Notes: generated by a model not told the origin, from the sequence alone. Positions 32,312-44,428 are shown, counted from the stretch's first letter. The stretch: 64,000 nucleotides of DNA from Serratia quinivorans (GCF_946227985.1 NZ_CAMKGL010000015.1:1-64000), one strand, 5' to 3'. A program made the numbers and translations.

Positions 32312-33229
32312 ATGAGCTCATCAACTAGTATCTCCCCGGCCAGAGCCTGGCTTGAAAGTTTACGACCACGCACCCTGCCGCTGGCCTTTGCCTCGATCGT
32401 CGTCGGTTCCGCCATTGCCGCCTGGCAAGGTAGCCTGAAACCCGGCGTGGCGCTGTTGGCATTGCTGACTGCCGGCCTGCTGCAAATTCTCTCCAACCTG
32501 GCGAACGACTATGGCGATGCAATAAAAGGCAGCGACAAAGAAGACCGCATCGGGCCGCTGCGTGGTATGCAAAAAGGCATGATCACCCAGGCACAGATGA
32601 AACGGGCGTTGGTGGTGACGGTGGTACTGATCGCCATCGCCGGCAGTTCACTGATCGCCGTGGCCTGTGAACAGCCCAGCGATGTGGTGGGTTTCCTGGT
32701 ATTGGGCGGGCTTTCTATCGTTGCCGCCATTACCTATACCGTCGGCAACAAACCTTACGGCTATCTGGGACTGGGCGATATCTCGGTGCTGGTGTTCTTC
32801 GGCTGGCTGAGCGTGGCGGGCACCTTCTACCTGCAAACCCACACCTTTGACAGCATCGTAATGCTGCCGGCCACCGCCTGTGGCCTGCTGGCAGCGGCCG
32901 TGCTCAATATCAATAATCTGCGCGATATCGAAAGCGATCGCGCCAACGGCAAGAATACCCTGGCAGTCCGGCTCGGGCCGCAGAAGGCGCGTTATTACCA
33001 TCTGTTGCTGCTGATCGGCGCGGTGGCGTGCTTTACGCTGTTCACGTTACTCAACCTGCATAGCCTGTGGGGCTGGCTGTTTGTATTGGCTATCCCGTTG
33101 CTGGTACGCCATGGCTTGCGCGTGTTGCGTGACCCTACGCCAGCCGGTATGCGGCCGATGCTTGAGCATATGGTCAAGGCGGCGTTACTGGCCAATATAT
33201 TGTTCGCTATCGGCGTGGTGCTCAGTTAG
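32312..33229 (+). CDS. menA: 1,4-dihydroxy-2-naphthoate prenyltransferase MenA
   Basis: Membrane UbiA-family enzyme attaching the polyprenyl chain during menaquinone synthesis. The 305-residue product has an Asp-rich motif NDYGDAIKGSD (about 66-76) for prenyl diphosphate binding, a second NNLRDIESDR motif (about 193-202), and eight or nine hydrophobic helices. It lies between hslVU and rraA as in E. coli. Confidence 0.96.
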   Translation: MSSSTSISPARAWLESLRPRTLPLAFASIVVGSAIAAWQGSLKPGVALLALLTAGLLQILSNLANDYGDAIKGSDKEDRIGPLRGMQKGMITQAQMKRALVVTVVLIAIAGSSLIAVACEQPSDVVGFLVLGGLSIVAAITYTVGNKPYGYLGLGDISVLVFFGWLSVAGTFYLQTHTFDSIVMLPATACGLLAAAVLNINNLRDIESDRANGKNTLAVRLGPQKARYYHLLLLIGAVACFTLFTLLNLHSLWGWLFVLAIPLLVRHGLRVLRDPTPAGMRPMLEHMVKAALLANILFAIGVVLS

Positions 33230-33303
33230 CCATCGAACTGATGATTTTGCCAACAGGGCGAATAAAGGGATATACTGGTTATTCCAGCGGCAAACAGACG
33301 TAA

Positions 33304-33795
<492 letters not shown>

Positions 33796-33807
33796 TCTTC
33801 AGATAGG

Positions 33808-33833
33808 AAAAAGGGCGCCTTAGGCGCCCTTTT
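33808..33833. terminator. Bidirectional terminator between rraA and zapB
   Basis: AAGGGCGCC-TTA-GGCGCCCTT (33811-33832) with A and T runs on either side; serves the convergent genes. Confidence 0.85.
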
Positions 33834-33851
33834 CGATCGTGCAATACGGAA

Positions 33852-34091
33852 TCAGACTTCTTCCATTTTGCCCAACAGCGCACGCAGACGGTCTTGCCAT
33901 ACGTGCTGCTCTTCTTTCAGTTGCTGGTTCTCGCGAACCAACGATTCGTGGTTGCCGGAGGCAGCCTGAACTTCCTGTGAAAGAGTGTTGTTTTTGTCTT
34001 TCAGCTCTTCAATTTCCATCTGCAGCAGGGTGATGGTATCGATCGCCTGCTGAACTTTTGATTCCAATTTCTCAAATACTTCAAATGACAT
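33852..34091 (-). CDS. zapB: Cell division protein ZapB
   Basis: Small cytoplasmic coiled-coil protein that bridges FtsZ-ZapA to MatP and stabilises the Z ring. The 79-residue product is almost entirely a heptad coiled coil ([19 protein letters not shown] and on) as in E. coli. Divergent from glpF. Confidence 0.95.
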   Translation of the reverse strand: MSFEVFEKLESKVQQAIDTITLLQMEIEELKDKNNTLSQEVQAASGNHESLVRENQQLKEEQHVWQDRLRALLGKMEEV

Positions 34092-34360
34092 TCTTCAGTC
34101 CCCTCATGATAGCAAGGCGTACATCTATAGGTAACGGCCGCAACTTTGGTTGCAACTGCTGCGAATATGCATCGCGCCAAGTGACACACGCTTTTATTGA
34201 AAATAACGCGCCTGTCTCGATAAAACGCTTCTTTCGATAAAAACGATTGTAAGTAGCCTGTCCCCGACTGTCTAGCAACATCCGGCTCAACGCGCAGTCT
34301 GTTGCAATTTTCCTGCCGCGACCATCAGCAAAAACTGAAAATACCCACCGTGCATAAATT

Positions 34361-34380
34361 GGTTTGTTAACGAATGATGG
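34361..34380. promoter_or_regulatory. Possible GlpR operator (distal)
   Basis: GTTTGTTAACGAATGATG resembles the GlpR palindrome (TGTTCGnTAnCGAACA type) with the central TGTTAACGA shared with the stronger site at 34491. Confidence 0.4.
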
Positions 34381-34490
34381 CCAAATCACTGGTCAGATCA
34401 CAGTTTTATGGAGCAGAAAGAACACAAAACGACGCGAATTCGCTCAATTTTATGACGAAGCACACACATTTTGATTTCGCTATTTCTCGT

Positions 34491-34510
34491 TTATGTTCGT
34501 TAACGATAAA
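34491..34510. promoter_or_regulatory. GlpR operator upstream of glpF
   Basis: TTATGTTCGTTAACGATAAA closely fits the GlpR consensus (AATGTTCGwTAwCGAACATT): ATGTTCGTTAACGA is nearly perfect on the left and centre. In E. coli GlpR represses glpFK via several such sites and is relieved by glycerol-3-phosphate. Confidence 0.7.
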
Positions 34511-34630
34511 TTTACATCACGTCCTCAATTAATAATTGGACGAGATGAAAAAAACTGTACCCATAGGCCAGATCGATACACACCCAGAGCCTATAAACCC
34601 ATAACCGCCGTTTTGCAGGACAACAACATT

Positions 34631-37028
<2,398 letters not shown>

Positions 37029-37055
37029 CGCTGTTTGCGTCAGGTTAACCCCATC

Positions 37056-37086
37056 ACGCGCTGCCTCCGGGTGGCGCGTTTTTTTT
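37056..37086 (+). terminator. Terminator-like hairpin between glpK and glpX
   Basis: CGCGCTGCC-TCCG-GGTGGCGCG stem (about 37058-37079) followed by eight T. Strong enough that glpX may depend on read-through or its own promoter. Confidence 0.8.
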
Positions 37087-37159
37087 GCCCCGCCCCACCA
37101 TCGCCCGCTGTGATAAACTTTGTCGATATTTTCTCCCTTTCTCATAGACAGGTTTTGCC

Positions 37160-38170
37160 ATGAAACGTGAATTAGCCATCGAATTTTCCCGTGTTACCGA
37201 AGCCGCCGCGCTGGCGGGCTACAAATGGTTGGGACGCGGCGATAAGAACGCTGCCGATGGTGCTGCGGTCAACGCAATGCGCATTATGCTCAATAAGGTG
37301 GATATCGATGGCCGCATCGTGATCGGCGAAGGCGAAATTGATGAAGCGCCAATGCTGTATATCGGCGAACAGGTCGGCAGCGGCCAGGGCGACGCGGTGG
37401 ATATCGCCGTCGACCCGATCGAAGGCACCCGCATGACCGCCATGGGCCAGCCCAATGCGTTGGCAGTATTGGCGGTGGGCGATCGCGGCACCTTCCTGCA
37501 CGCCCCTGATATGTATATGGAAAAACTGGTGGTGGGCCCGGCAGCACGCGGCGCTATCGACCTTAACCTGCCGCTGGCCGAGAACCTGAACAAGGTGGCG
37601 GTATGTCTGGGCAAACCGCTGAGTCAGTTGACGGTGGTCATTCTGGCCAAGCCGCGTCACGACGGCGTGATTGCCCAGATGCAGCAACTCGGGGTGCGCG
37701 TCTTCGCTATCCCCGACGGCGACGTGGCGGCCTCGATCCTGACCTGTATGCCCGACAGTGAAGTCGACGTGATGTACGGTATCGGCGGCGCGCCTGAAGG
37801 GGTCATTTCCGCTGCGGTGATCCGCGCACTGGATGGCGATATGCAAGCACGTTTGTTACCACGCCACCAGGTGAAGGGCGACAGCGCCGAGAATCGACGC
37901 ATCGGCGAGGAAGAACTGGCGCGCTGCAAAGAGATGGGAATTGAAGCCGGCAGGGTATTGCTGCTGGATGATATGGCGCGCAACGACAACGTGATTTTCT
38001 CCGCTACCGGCATCACCAAGGGCGATTTGTTGGAAGGCATTAGCCGTCAGGGCAATATGGCCACCACGGAAACTCTGCTGATCCGCGGCAAATCACGCAC
38101 TATCCGCCGCATACGCTCGACCCACTATCTGGATCGTAAAGACCCGGCGCTGCACGAATTCCTGCTGTAA
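37160..38170 (+). CDS. glpX: Fructose-1,6-bisphosphatase, class II (GlpX)
   Basis: Li-sensitive metal-dependent phosphatase acting in gluconeogenesis from glycerol. The 336-residue product has GEGEIDEAPM (56-65) and the metal/phosphate motif DPIEGT (85-90). Third gene of the glp cluster, as in E. coli, separated from glpK by a terminator-like hairpin. A hairpin with T-rich tail follows. Confidence 0.96.
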   Translation: MKRELAIEFSRVTEAAALAGYKWLGRGDKNAADGAAVNAMRIMLNKVDIDGRIVIGEGEIDEAPMLYIGEQVGSGQGDAVDIAVDPIEGTRMTAMGQPNALAVLAVGDRGTFLHAPDMYMEKLVVGPAARGAIDLNLPLAENLNKVAVCLGKPLSQLTVVILAKPRHDGVIAQMQQLGVRVFAIPDGDVAASILTCMPDSEVDVMYGIGGAPEGVISAAVIRALDGDMQARLLPRHQVKGDSAENRRIGEEELARCKEMGIEAGRVLLLDDMARNDNVIFSATGITKGDLLEGISRQGNMATTETLLIRGKSRTIRRIRSTHYLDRKDPALHEFLL

Positions 38171-38175
38171 ATAAT

Positions 38176-38204
38176 CAGGGCGCCGAAGGCGCCCTGTTCG
38201 TTTT
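38176..38204 (+). terminator. Terminator after glpX
   Basis: CAGGGCGCC-GAA-GGCGCCCTG stem (38176-38196), then TTCGTTTT. It also separates glpX from convergent emrD. Confidence 0.8.
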
Positions 38205-39387
38205 ATACGGTATGTCCCTGATGCTGCATCCGGTGCGATAACGGCCACCAGCACAGCAGAATCAGTAGTGCCATGGCAAACATCAACAGGCCGAGGCTGA
38301 ACTGCCCGGTCTGCGGCAGCATGGCAGAAAGCCAGGTCGCCAGGCCGGAGCCCATGTTTTGCATGCCCCCAACCAATGCGCCAGCCGCACCGGCCAGATA
38401 GGGAAACGGCTCCATCGCCCCGGTAGTGGCCAGCGGGAATAGCATCCCGGCACCAAAGAAGAACAGCGCAGCCGGCACAATCAGCGTCCAGATGTTCATC
38501 ACGCCAAACCACCCGGGGATCCACATCATCAGGCCGGCCAACAGGCAACTGATCACCGAATGCCACACCAGACTGTGGAAGCTTTTGCCGTCACGACCGG
38601 CATACCAGGCACCAAAGAACGCCGCCGGGATGGGCAGAATAAACAGGATACTGACGGTCAGTCCGCTAAGGCCCAATACGCCGCCCATCAGCACGCCGCA
38701 GCTAGCTTCAAATACCGCGATCCCTGCCAGAGCACCGATCAGCATCACCAGATAACAGCTAAAAGTACTGTCCGCCAACAGCTTGCGGAAGCTTGCCAGC
38801 ATGCGCCGCTTTTCAGTCTGCTGCGGTCGGGTTTCCGGCAGCCAGCGGAACATGGCGAAGGCTACACCGGCGCACAGCACCAACAGGAAGGCATAACAGG
38901 CGCGCCAGCCAAATATCATCGCCAATGCCCCACCGATGATTGGTGCCAGCAACGGGCTGACCAGAATGCCCATGTTGAGCAGGCTGTTGGCATAGCGCAA
39001 CGAAGTACCGGCATACAGGTCACGCGGCATGGTTCGCGCCATCACCCCCGCCACACCGGTCCCCATCCCCTGAATGGCACTGGCGGCAACCAGCATCGTC
39101 AGGTTCGTGGACAACAGCGCGCCAAGCGCACCCATCATGAAGATCATCATCCCGGCCAGGATCACCGGCCGACGGCCAATACGGTCCGACAGCGGGCCGT
39201 AAATCAACTGCGAGAAGCCGTAGGTCATCAGATAAGCCGCCATCACGCGCTGCACGGCACCGGAGCGCACCGACAGATCCTTGGCAATATCAGCAATCAC
39301 GGGGACATAAATGGTTTGTGCCATCTGACCGACGGCCACTAACAGGGTAAGCATCACCAACAGGTGAAAGTTTTCAATTTTTCTCAT
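38203..39387 (-). CDS. emrD: Multidrug efflux MFS transporter EmrD
   Basis: Twelve-helix major facilitator of the DHA1 drug/H+ antiporter group; the E. coli protein exports uncouplers, detergents and cationic drugs. The 394-residue product has the loop 2-3 motif GPLSDRIGRRPV (about 64-75), GMGTGVAGVMARTMPRD, and FFGAGMLFPLATTGAMEPFP near helix 10. Sequence is close to E. coli EmrD throughout. In E. coli emrD lies elsewhere; here it stands between glpX and fpr. Confidence 0.9.
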   Translation of the reverse strand: MRKIENFHLLVMLTLLVAVGQMAQTIYVPVIADIAKDLSVRSGAVQRVMAAYLMTYGFSQLIYGPLSDRIGRRPVILAGMMIFMMGALGALLSTNLTMLVAASAIQGMGTGVAGVMARTMPRDLYAGTSLRYANSLLNMGILVSPLLAPIIGGALAMIFGWRACYAFLLVLCAGVAFAMFRWLPETRPQQTEKRRMLASFRKLLADSTFSCYLVMLIGALAGIAVFEASCGVLMGGVLGLSGLTVSILFILPIPAAFFGAWYAGRDGKSFHSLVWHSVISCLLAGLMMWIPGWFGVMNIWTLIVPAALFFFGAGMLFPLATTGAMEPFPYLAGAAGALVGGMQNMGSGLATWLSAMLPQTGQFSLGLLMFAMALLILLCWWPLSHRMQHQGHTV

Positions 39388-39683
39388 TATCTTCGTTAAC
39401 GTATTAACTCGTCACAGCGTCCCGGTATGGCCCCAAAATCAGCCAGAACGGCGAGCAGCCCTCTATGGCGGCATAAGCTAACAAATTTGATTTTTTTAGC
39501 GAGTTTCAGACAGATATTGATCTCCGTCACAGTGGCAGCAAAGCCAACCAGCCTCGTAAATTAAACTGTACGTCTACTGCTTATGGGTTAAAAATGGCAA
39601 ACTTTCAATAGTTTGGCTTTAGCATTTAATCGATAATTATTTTCATCATCTTGAAATAAAATAACGCCATAGGGATTGGGTTT
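39388..39683. other. emrD-regulator divergent intergenic region
   Basis: AT-rich, 296 bp, with promoters expected on both sides. The only ordered element I see is an inverted repeat at 39596-39617, listed separately. GGGATTGGG precedes the regulator ATG. Confidence 0.4.
39596..39617. promoter_or_regulatory. Inverted repeat, possible operator for the adjacent regulator
   Basis: GGCAAACT-TTCAAT-AGTTTGGC: CAAACT / AGTTTG perfect arms, 6-nt centre, with partial extension. It lies about 67 bp upstream of the regulator start codon, in a position fit for autoregulation. Purely a pattern; no known operator matched. Confidence 0.35.
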
Positions 39684-40307
39684 ATGAAGACAACAGAGCT
39701 GATTTTATTGCAGTTAAAAACCTTGGGGCCGCATTCCGCCAAAATGCTGGCTGAGCGTCTGGACATCACCCCCATGGGTATCCGTCAGCATCTGCAATCT
39801 CTGGAAAAACGTGAGTTGGTGGGTTACGAGGAAGCGCGAACCAAGGTAGGTCGCCCCACACGCTACTGGTCACTGACCTGTCAGGGCCACGCCCAGTTTG
39901 CCAATGGCCACGATCGGCTGGCGACAGAGCTGTTGGGATCTGCCCATCAGTTGTTTGGCACCGATGGGGTGGAGCAGTTGCTCAGCGCGCGCGAAGACAA
40001 ACTTTATCAACGCTATGCTGAAGAACTGTCTGGGGAAGACTGCCATCAGGCCAAACTCGCCCGATTGGTGCGCCTGCGGCAGCATGATGGCTACATGGCC
40101 GAACTGTTAGAGCATCCGCAAGGCATGCTGCTGGTGGAAAACCACTGCCCCATCGGCGTGGCGGCCACCGCCTGCAGCAGCCTGTGCAACTCGGAGCTGC
40201 AACTGTTTAACCGTTTGTTTGGCCAGGGTTATCGCATAGAGCGTACCGCGCACGCTATTTCCGGCTCACGACATTGCGCTTATTTGATTCGACCATTGGA
40301 GCTTTAG
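39684..40307 (+). CDS. SufR-like winged-helix regulator with Fe-S cysteines (COG2345 type)
   Basis: Predicted transcriptional regulator of 207 residues. An N-terminal winged helix (about 1-65) has AKMLAERLDITPMGIRQHLQSLEKRELV as recognition region and VGRPTRYWSLT as wing. The C-terminal half has Cys155, Cys164, Cys168 and Cys198 in CPIGVAATACSSLC and RHC; these cysteines are in the position expected for an Fe-S cluster in SufR-type regulators. It sits 3 nt ahead of fpr, so it is probably cotranscribed with ferredoxin reductase. Regulation of fpr or of itself is inferred, not shown. Confidence 0.8.
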   Translation: MKTTELILLQLKTLGPHSAKMLAERLDITPMGIRQHLQSLEKRELVGYEEARTKVGRPTRYWSLTCQGHAQFANGHDRLATELLGSAHQLFGTDGVEQLLSAREDKLYQRYAEELSGEDCHQAKLARLVRLRQHDGYMAELLEHPQGMLLVENHCPIGVAATACSSLCNSELQLFNRLFGQGYRIERTAHAISGSRHCAYLIRPLEL

Positions 40308-40310
40308 AGT

Positions 40311-41057
40311 ATGGCTGACTGGGTTAATGGCAAGGTTACGCAAGTCACGCAATGGACCGACGGGTTGTTCAGCATCACCGTCCATGCCCCCATTGCTCCC
40401 TTTATCGCCGGGCAATTTGCCAAACTGGCGCTGGAAATTGACGGCGAACGCGTGCAACGCGCCTATTCCTACGTCAATGCCCCCAGCGATCCGAACCTGG
40501 AGTTTTACCTGGTCACCGTGCCGGAAGGCAAACTGAGCCCACGCCTCAATCAGCTGCGGCCGGGTTCCGAAGTGATGGTGACCAAAGAAGCCGCCGGATT
40601 TTTCGTGCTGGAGGAAGTGCCTGAATGCGACACCCTGTGGATGTTGGCGACCGGCACCGCTATCGGCCCTTACCTGTCGATGCTGCAGGAAGGTAAAGAC
40701 CTGGAACGCTTTAAAAATCTGGTGCTGGTGCATGCCACCCGCTTTGCGCGCGATCTCAGCTACCTGCCGCTAATGCAGCAATTACAGCAGCGTTACAACG
40801 GCAAACTGCGTATTCAGACTATTGTCAGCCGCGAAGAGGTCACCGGCTCGCTGACCGGCCGTGTACCGGCGCTGATCGAGGATGGCCGGTTGGAAGCGGC
40901 GGTAGGATTCCCCCTCAACGCGGAAACCGACCATGTAATGTTATGTGGTAACCCGCAAATGGTGCGGGATACCCAGCAAACGTTGAAGGATCAGCGGCAG
41001 ATGCGCAAACACCTGCGCCGCAAGCCTGGCCATATCACCAGCGAGCAATACTGGTAG
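40311..41057 (+). CDS. fpr: Ferredoxin/flavodoxin-NADP+ reductase
   Basis: FAD enzyme moving electrons between NADPH and flavodoxin or ferredoxin. The 248-residue product has the FAD motif RAYS (50-53), a GTAIGPYLSML NADP loop, and VMLCGNPQMVRDT near 212-224. It ends SEQYW as in E. coli Fpr. In E. coli it follows glpX directly; here emrD and an Fe-S-type regulator are inserted, and fpr sits in tandem with the regulator. Confidence 0.94.
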   Translation: MADWVNGKVTQVTQWTDGLFSITVHAPIAPFIAGQFAKLALEIDGERVQRAYSYVNAPSDPNLEFYLVTVPEGKLSPRLNQLRPGSEVMVTKEAAGFFVLEEVPECDTLWMLATGTAIGPYLSMLQEGKDLERFKNLVLVHATRFARDLSYLPLMQQLQQRYNGKLRIQTIVSREEVTGSLTGRVPALIEDGRLEAAVGFPLNAETDHVMLCGNPQMVRDTQQTLKDQRQMRKHLRRKPGHITSEQYW

Positions 41058-41066
41058 CTTCCGGCC

Positions 41067-41492
41067 TCATTGTCCGCTGAACTTCACCGGCTCGGCCGGC
41101 GGGCCAAAACGGTTGGTATTGGGCGTGCCGACAAAGGCGCCCAAATCGATCATCATCATCACAATGATCAGCGTCGGGATAAAACGCCCGACGCCCCATT
41201 GCCAGAGCGGTGCCAGCATTTGCCAGTTACCCGCCGCCAGCAACCACGCCAGGATCAGCAATAATGCCCACCAACCGGCTTTATTACGATCATGCAGCCG
41301 TTTCACCAGCACCGCCGCCGTCGGCCATAGCAAGCCCACGATAAAGAATGCGATGGTCTGAATATCCACCAGCTCACGACTGGCAAGAGAAAAAGCCACA
41401 ACCATCAGCACCAGCCACAGCACCATCCAAATCCAAAAATCACGCCGCCCAATTCGGCCCTTAAACGAAAAGCACCACTGTTGTATTGTCAT
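41067..41492 (-). CDS. yiiR: YiiR family membrane protein (DUF805)
   Basis: Small integral membrane protein of 141 residues with FSFKGRIGRRDFWIW at the N-terminus, the hallmark of DUF805, and four hydrophobic helices. LLWPTAAVLVKRLHDR is also conserved. Function unknown. ATG 41492 (MTIQQWCF) is chosen over an upstream in-frame start by alignment to E. coli YiiR. It converges with fpr. Confidence 0.88.
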   Translation of the reverse strand: MTIQQWCFSFKGRIGRRDFWIWMVLWLVLMVVAFSLASRELVDIQTIAFFIVGLLWPTAAVLVKRLHDRNKAGWWALLLILAWLLAAGNWQMLAPLWQWGVGRFIPTLIIVMMMIDLGAFVGTPNTNRFGPPAEPVKFSGQ

Positions 41493-41694
41493 TGAATCCT
41501 GCGTTGTTAGCCTGCCCATATTCTGCCGTGCAGTGTAACATAGGCACTGCCGGGCGAAGATTTCTGCCCTGCATTACGCGGAGTAACGCACAGCTTTCCT
41601 GTCAGCAAGCTGATAATGGCGCGGGATCTTTGACAATCCCCCTCGGTTATCGCTTTAATCGGAGCCATCTTTGTTCTTGATGCCGTGTTATACC

Positions 41695-42285
41695 ATGCTG
41701 AGAAAAACCATCGCTATCGCCTGCCTGTTGCTGAGTATCAGCAGCGCCTGGGCCGATCCGCCGGATGCCACAGTCAGTACATCACCCACAGCGCCATACC
41801 TGCAGGCCGGCGCGCCGACGTTTGATCTGACGGTGGTAAAATTCCGCGAAAAATATAACCGCGACAACCCGACGCTGCCGATTGGCGAATTTCGCGCCAT
41901 CGCAACCGCAGAGGACGATACGCCACTGCTGACGCGTGCCGCCAGCAAGCTGAATGAAAATCTCTACGCCTCCACTGCGCTGGAAAAGGGCACCGGCAAA
42001 ATCAAAACGCTGCAAATTACCCATCTGCCGCTGCAGCAAAGCAGCGAAGAAAAGGCTGCCCGCACCATTGCCATCAACTATATGGCCGCACTGATGCGCC
42101 AGTTTGAACCGGCGCTGACGGTGGAAAAAAGCCTGAGCAAAGTGGCCAACCTGCTGGAGAAAGGCAAAGGGTCACGCTTTTACCAACAGCAGGTCGGTGC
42201 GATCCGTTATGTGGTAGCGGACAACGGCGATAAAGGGGTAACTTTCGCTGTTGAACCGGTTAAGCTGACGCTATCCGAGCCGTAA
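41695..42285 (+). CDS. yiiQ: YiiQ family periplasmic protein (DUF1454)
   Basis: Secreted protein of 196 residues with a signal peptide (about 1-20, cleavage near SAWA-D) and conserved APTFDLTVVKFREKYN, LTRAASKLNENLYASTALE and RYVVADNGDKGVTFAVEP. Matches E. coli YiiQ; function unknown. Start at ATG 41695 is my choice; in-frame upstream starts give a longer N-terminus. It lies upstream of tpiA as in E. coli. Confidence 0.85.
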   Translation: MLRKTIAIACLLLSISSAWADPPDATVSTSPTAPYLQAGAPTFDLTVVKFREKYNRDNPTLPIGEFRAIATAEDDTPLLTRAASKLNENLYASTALEKGTGKIKTLQITHLPLQQSSEEKAARTIAINYMAALMRQFEPALTVEKSLSKVANLLEKGKGSRFYQQQVGAIRYVVADNGDKGVTFAVEPVKLTLSEP

Positions 42286-42412
42286 CAGGCGGTCATTTAA
42301 TGACGAAAAGCAAAGCCTTCGCGCTTAATCATCTCTATACTGTTGGGCAGGTAAACTGCCGGTCCGGCAGTGGTTATTTCGACTCTCGCGTTCCCTTGTT
42401 GGAGGAAAAAAC

Positions 42413-43180
42413 ATGCGTCATCCATTAGTTATGGGTAACTGGAAGCTTAACGGCAGCACTCACATGGTTAACGAACTGATCGCCGCGCTGCGCAATGAAC
42501 TGAGCAGCGTTGACGGTTGTGGCGTCGCTATCGCACCACCGGTCATGTACCTGGACCAGGCCAAGCACGCACTGGCCGGCAGCCGCATCGCTCTGGGCGC
42601 CCAAAACGTAGACGTAAACCTGTCCGGCGCATTCACCGGTGAAGTTTCCGCCGACATGCTGAAAGATATTGGTGCGCAATACATCATCATCGGCCACTCC
42701 GAGCGTCGCACTTACCACAAAGAAACTGACGCTGCGATCGCCGAGAAATTTGCCGTGCTGAAAACTGCCGGTCTGATCCCAGTGCTGTGCATCGGTGAAA
42801 CTGACGCTGAAAACGAAGCGGGTAAAACCGAAGAAGTTTGCGCACGTCAGATCGACGCCGTACTGAAAACCCAGGGTGCAGAAGCCTTTAAAGGCGCGGT
42901 TATCGCCTATGAGCCAATTTGGGCTATCGGTACCGGTAAGTCTGCTACCCCTGCGCAAGCACAGGCAGTACACAAATTTATCCGCGATCACATCGCCAAG
43001 CAGGACGCAGCCGTGGCTGCAGAAGTGATCATCCAGTACGGCGGCTCCGTGAATGACAAAAATGCTGCCGAGCTGTTCACTCAGCCGGACATCGACGGCG
43101 CGCTGGTTGGCGGCGCATCACTGAAAGCCGATGCTTTCGCTGTGATCGTCAAAGCCGCTGCTGCCGCTAAAAAAGCCTGA
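42413..43180 (+). CDS. tpiA: Triosephosphate isomerase
   Basis: Glycolytic TIM-barrel enzyme interconverting dihydroxyacetone phosphate and glyceraldehyde-3-phosphate. The 255-residue product has WKLN (Lys11), IIGHSERR (His95) and [11 protein letters not shown] (Glu167), the complete catalytic set. GGAGG precedes the ATG. Between yiiQ and sbp; the E. coli cdh gene is missing from this interval. A strong terminator follows. Confidence 0.98.
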   Translation: MRHPLVMGNWKLNGSTHMVNELIAALRNELSSVDGCGVAIAPPVMYLDQAKHALAGSRIALGAQNVDVNLSGAFTGEVSADMLKDIGAQYIIIGHSERRTYHKETDAAIAEKFAVLKTAGLIPVLCIGETDAENEAGKTEEVCARQIDAVLKTQGAEAFKGAVIAYEPIWAIGTGKSATPAQAQAVHKFIRDHIAKQDAAVAAEVIIQYGGSVNDKNAAELFTQPDIDGALVGGASLKADAFAVIVKAAAAAKKA

Positions 43181-43202
43181 TTTCACCCGGCTTATAAATA
43201 AC

Positions 43203-43228
43203 AAAACCCCGGCAAGCCGGGGTTTTTT
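43203..43228. terminator. Terminator between tpiA and sbp
   Basis: AAAACCCCGGC / GCCGGGGTTTT (43203-43213 with 43216-43226), then more T. Symmetric and probably active for both convergent genes. Confidence 0.9.
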
Positions 43229-43246
43229 ATTGGTGCCAATTGAGCA

Positions 43247-44242
43247 TCAACGTTTGCTTATTTCGTCAAACACGCCGCCGGTGGCAAAGTGCACCTTCTG
43301 CGCCTGAGTCCAGCCGCCAAAGGTATCATCCACGGTGAAAAGCTTAAGTTTCGGGAACTGGTCGGTAAACTTGGCCGCCACCGCCGCATCGCGCGGACGG
43401 TAATAGTTTTTCGCCGCGATGGTCTGCCCTTCCGGCGTATACAGATACTTCAGGTAAGCCGTAGCCACATCACGGGTCCCGCGTTTATCAACCACTTTAT
43501 CCACCACCGACACGGTCGGTTCAGCCAGAATCGATTCGCTTGGAGTGATAATCTCAAACTTGTCCTTGCCCAGCTCTTTTTCCGCCAGCAGCGCTTCATT
43601 TTCCCAAGCGATCAGCACATCACCGATACCGCGTTCAACGAAGGTATTGGTTGAACCGCGCGCACCGGAATCCAGTACTTCGACGTTCTTGTACAGGTTT
43701 TTAACGAAGTCTTTCGCCTTGGCCTGATCGTTATTGTTCTGATGCAGCGCGTAACCCCAGGCCGCCAGATAGTTCCAACGCGCGCCGCCAGAGGTTTTCG
43801 GGTTCGGAGTGATTACCGAGACGCCCGGTTTGATCAAATCCGCCCAGTCATGAATTTGTTTTGGGTTGCCTTTGCGCACCAGGAACACAATGGTCGAGGT
43901 ATAAGGCGCCGAATTGTCCGGCAGACGTTTGATCCACTCTTTATCAATGCGCCCGCGCTCGGCGATAGCGTCTACGTCATAGGCCAGTGCCAGTGTCACC
44001 ACGTCTGCCTCAATGCCATTAATCACCGAAGTCGCCTGCTTGCCGGAGCCGCCATGCGACTGACGCACCGTGACTTTATCGCCGGTCTGTTGCTGCCAGT
44101 ATTTACCGAATGCGGTGTTGTATTCCTGATAGAATTCGCGCGTCGGGTCGTATGAAACGTTCAGCAATTGGATATCTTTCGCCATGGCGCCGGACGCCAG
44201 CAGCATTATTGTCAGACCTACACCCCATTTACGCATACGCAT
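43247..44242 (-). CDS. sbp: Periplasmic sulfate-binding protein
   Basis: Substrate-binding component of the CysTWA sulfate/thiosulfate ABC importer. The 331-residue product has a signal peptide (about 1-21, ending AMA-KD), [23 protein letters not shown] and [19 protein letters not shown], all family marks. The first ATG (44242) is supported by GGGGAG 8 nt ahead. It lies upstream of pfkA but is separated by a terminator; expression under CysB control is expected from the family. Confidence 0.96.
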   Translation of the reverse strand: MRMRKWGVGLTIMLLASGAMAKDIQLLNVSYDPTREFYQEYNTAFGKYWQQQTGDKVTVRQSHGGSGKQATSVINGIEADVVTLALAYDVDAIAERGRIDKEWIKRLPDNSAPYTSTIVFLVRKGNPKQIHDWADLIKPGVSVITPNPKTSGGARWNYLAAWGYALHQNNNDQAKAKDFVKNLYKNVEVLDSGARGSTNTFVERGIGDVLIAWENEALLAEKELGKDKFEIITPSESILAEPTVSVVDKVVDKRGTRDVATAYLKYLYTPEGQTIAAKNYYRPRDAAVAAKFTDQFPKLKLFTVDDTFGGWTQAQKVHFATGGVFDEISKR

Positions 44243-44377
44243 CGACTCGCTCCCCCAGGAAAAATAATCGCAACCTCAATCGGTTGATTTAGCATCAGAG
44301 CCTGCCAGAAACTTGGCTATCAATTAAAGAATAAAAAATGTTGGGCTAGACGATTCTGGAATATAACCGCAGCAGGC

Positions 44378-44405
44378 ATAAAAAAGCCTCCGCATGCGGA
44401 GGCTT
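44378..44405 (-). terminator. Terminator after pfkA
   Basis: AAGCCTCCGCAT / ATGCGGAGGCTT hairpin (44384-44405) followed by TTTTT on the minus strand. Confidence 0.88.
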
Positions 44406-44428
44406 CTGTTGACTGAATTAAAACGGGA

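Larger units (their letters stand above)
34092..34630. other. zapB-glpF intergenic region
   Basis: About 540 bp without a credible gene. The zapB promoter should lie at the left. Near 34217-34247 there are two direct copies of CGATAAAA(A)CG. Two GlpR-like operators are listed separately at 34361 and 34491. GCAGGA just before ATG 34631 is the glpF ribosome binding site. No convincing CRP site was found by eye, although glpFK is CRP-dependent in E. coli. Confidence 0.5.

Noticed and set aside
34081-34389. A 102-codon minus-strand frame overlapping the zapB start
   Set aside because: It overlaps zapB, has no family resemblance and runs across promoter DNA; I treat it as chance.
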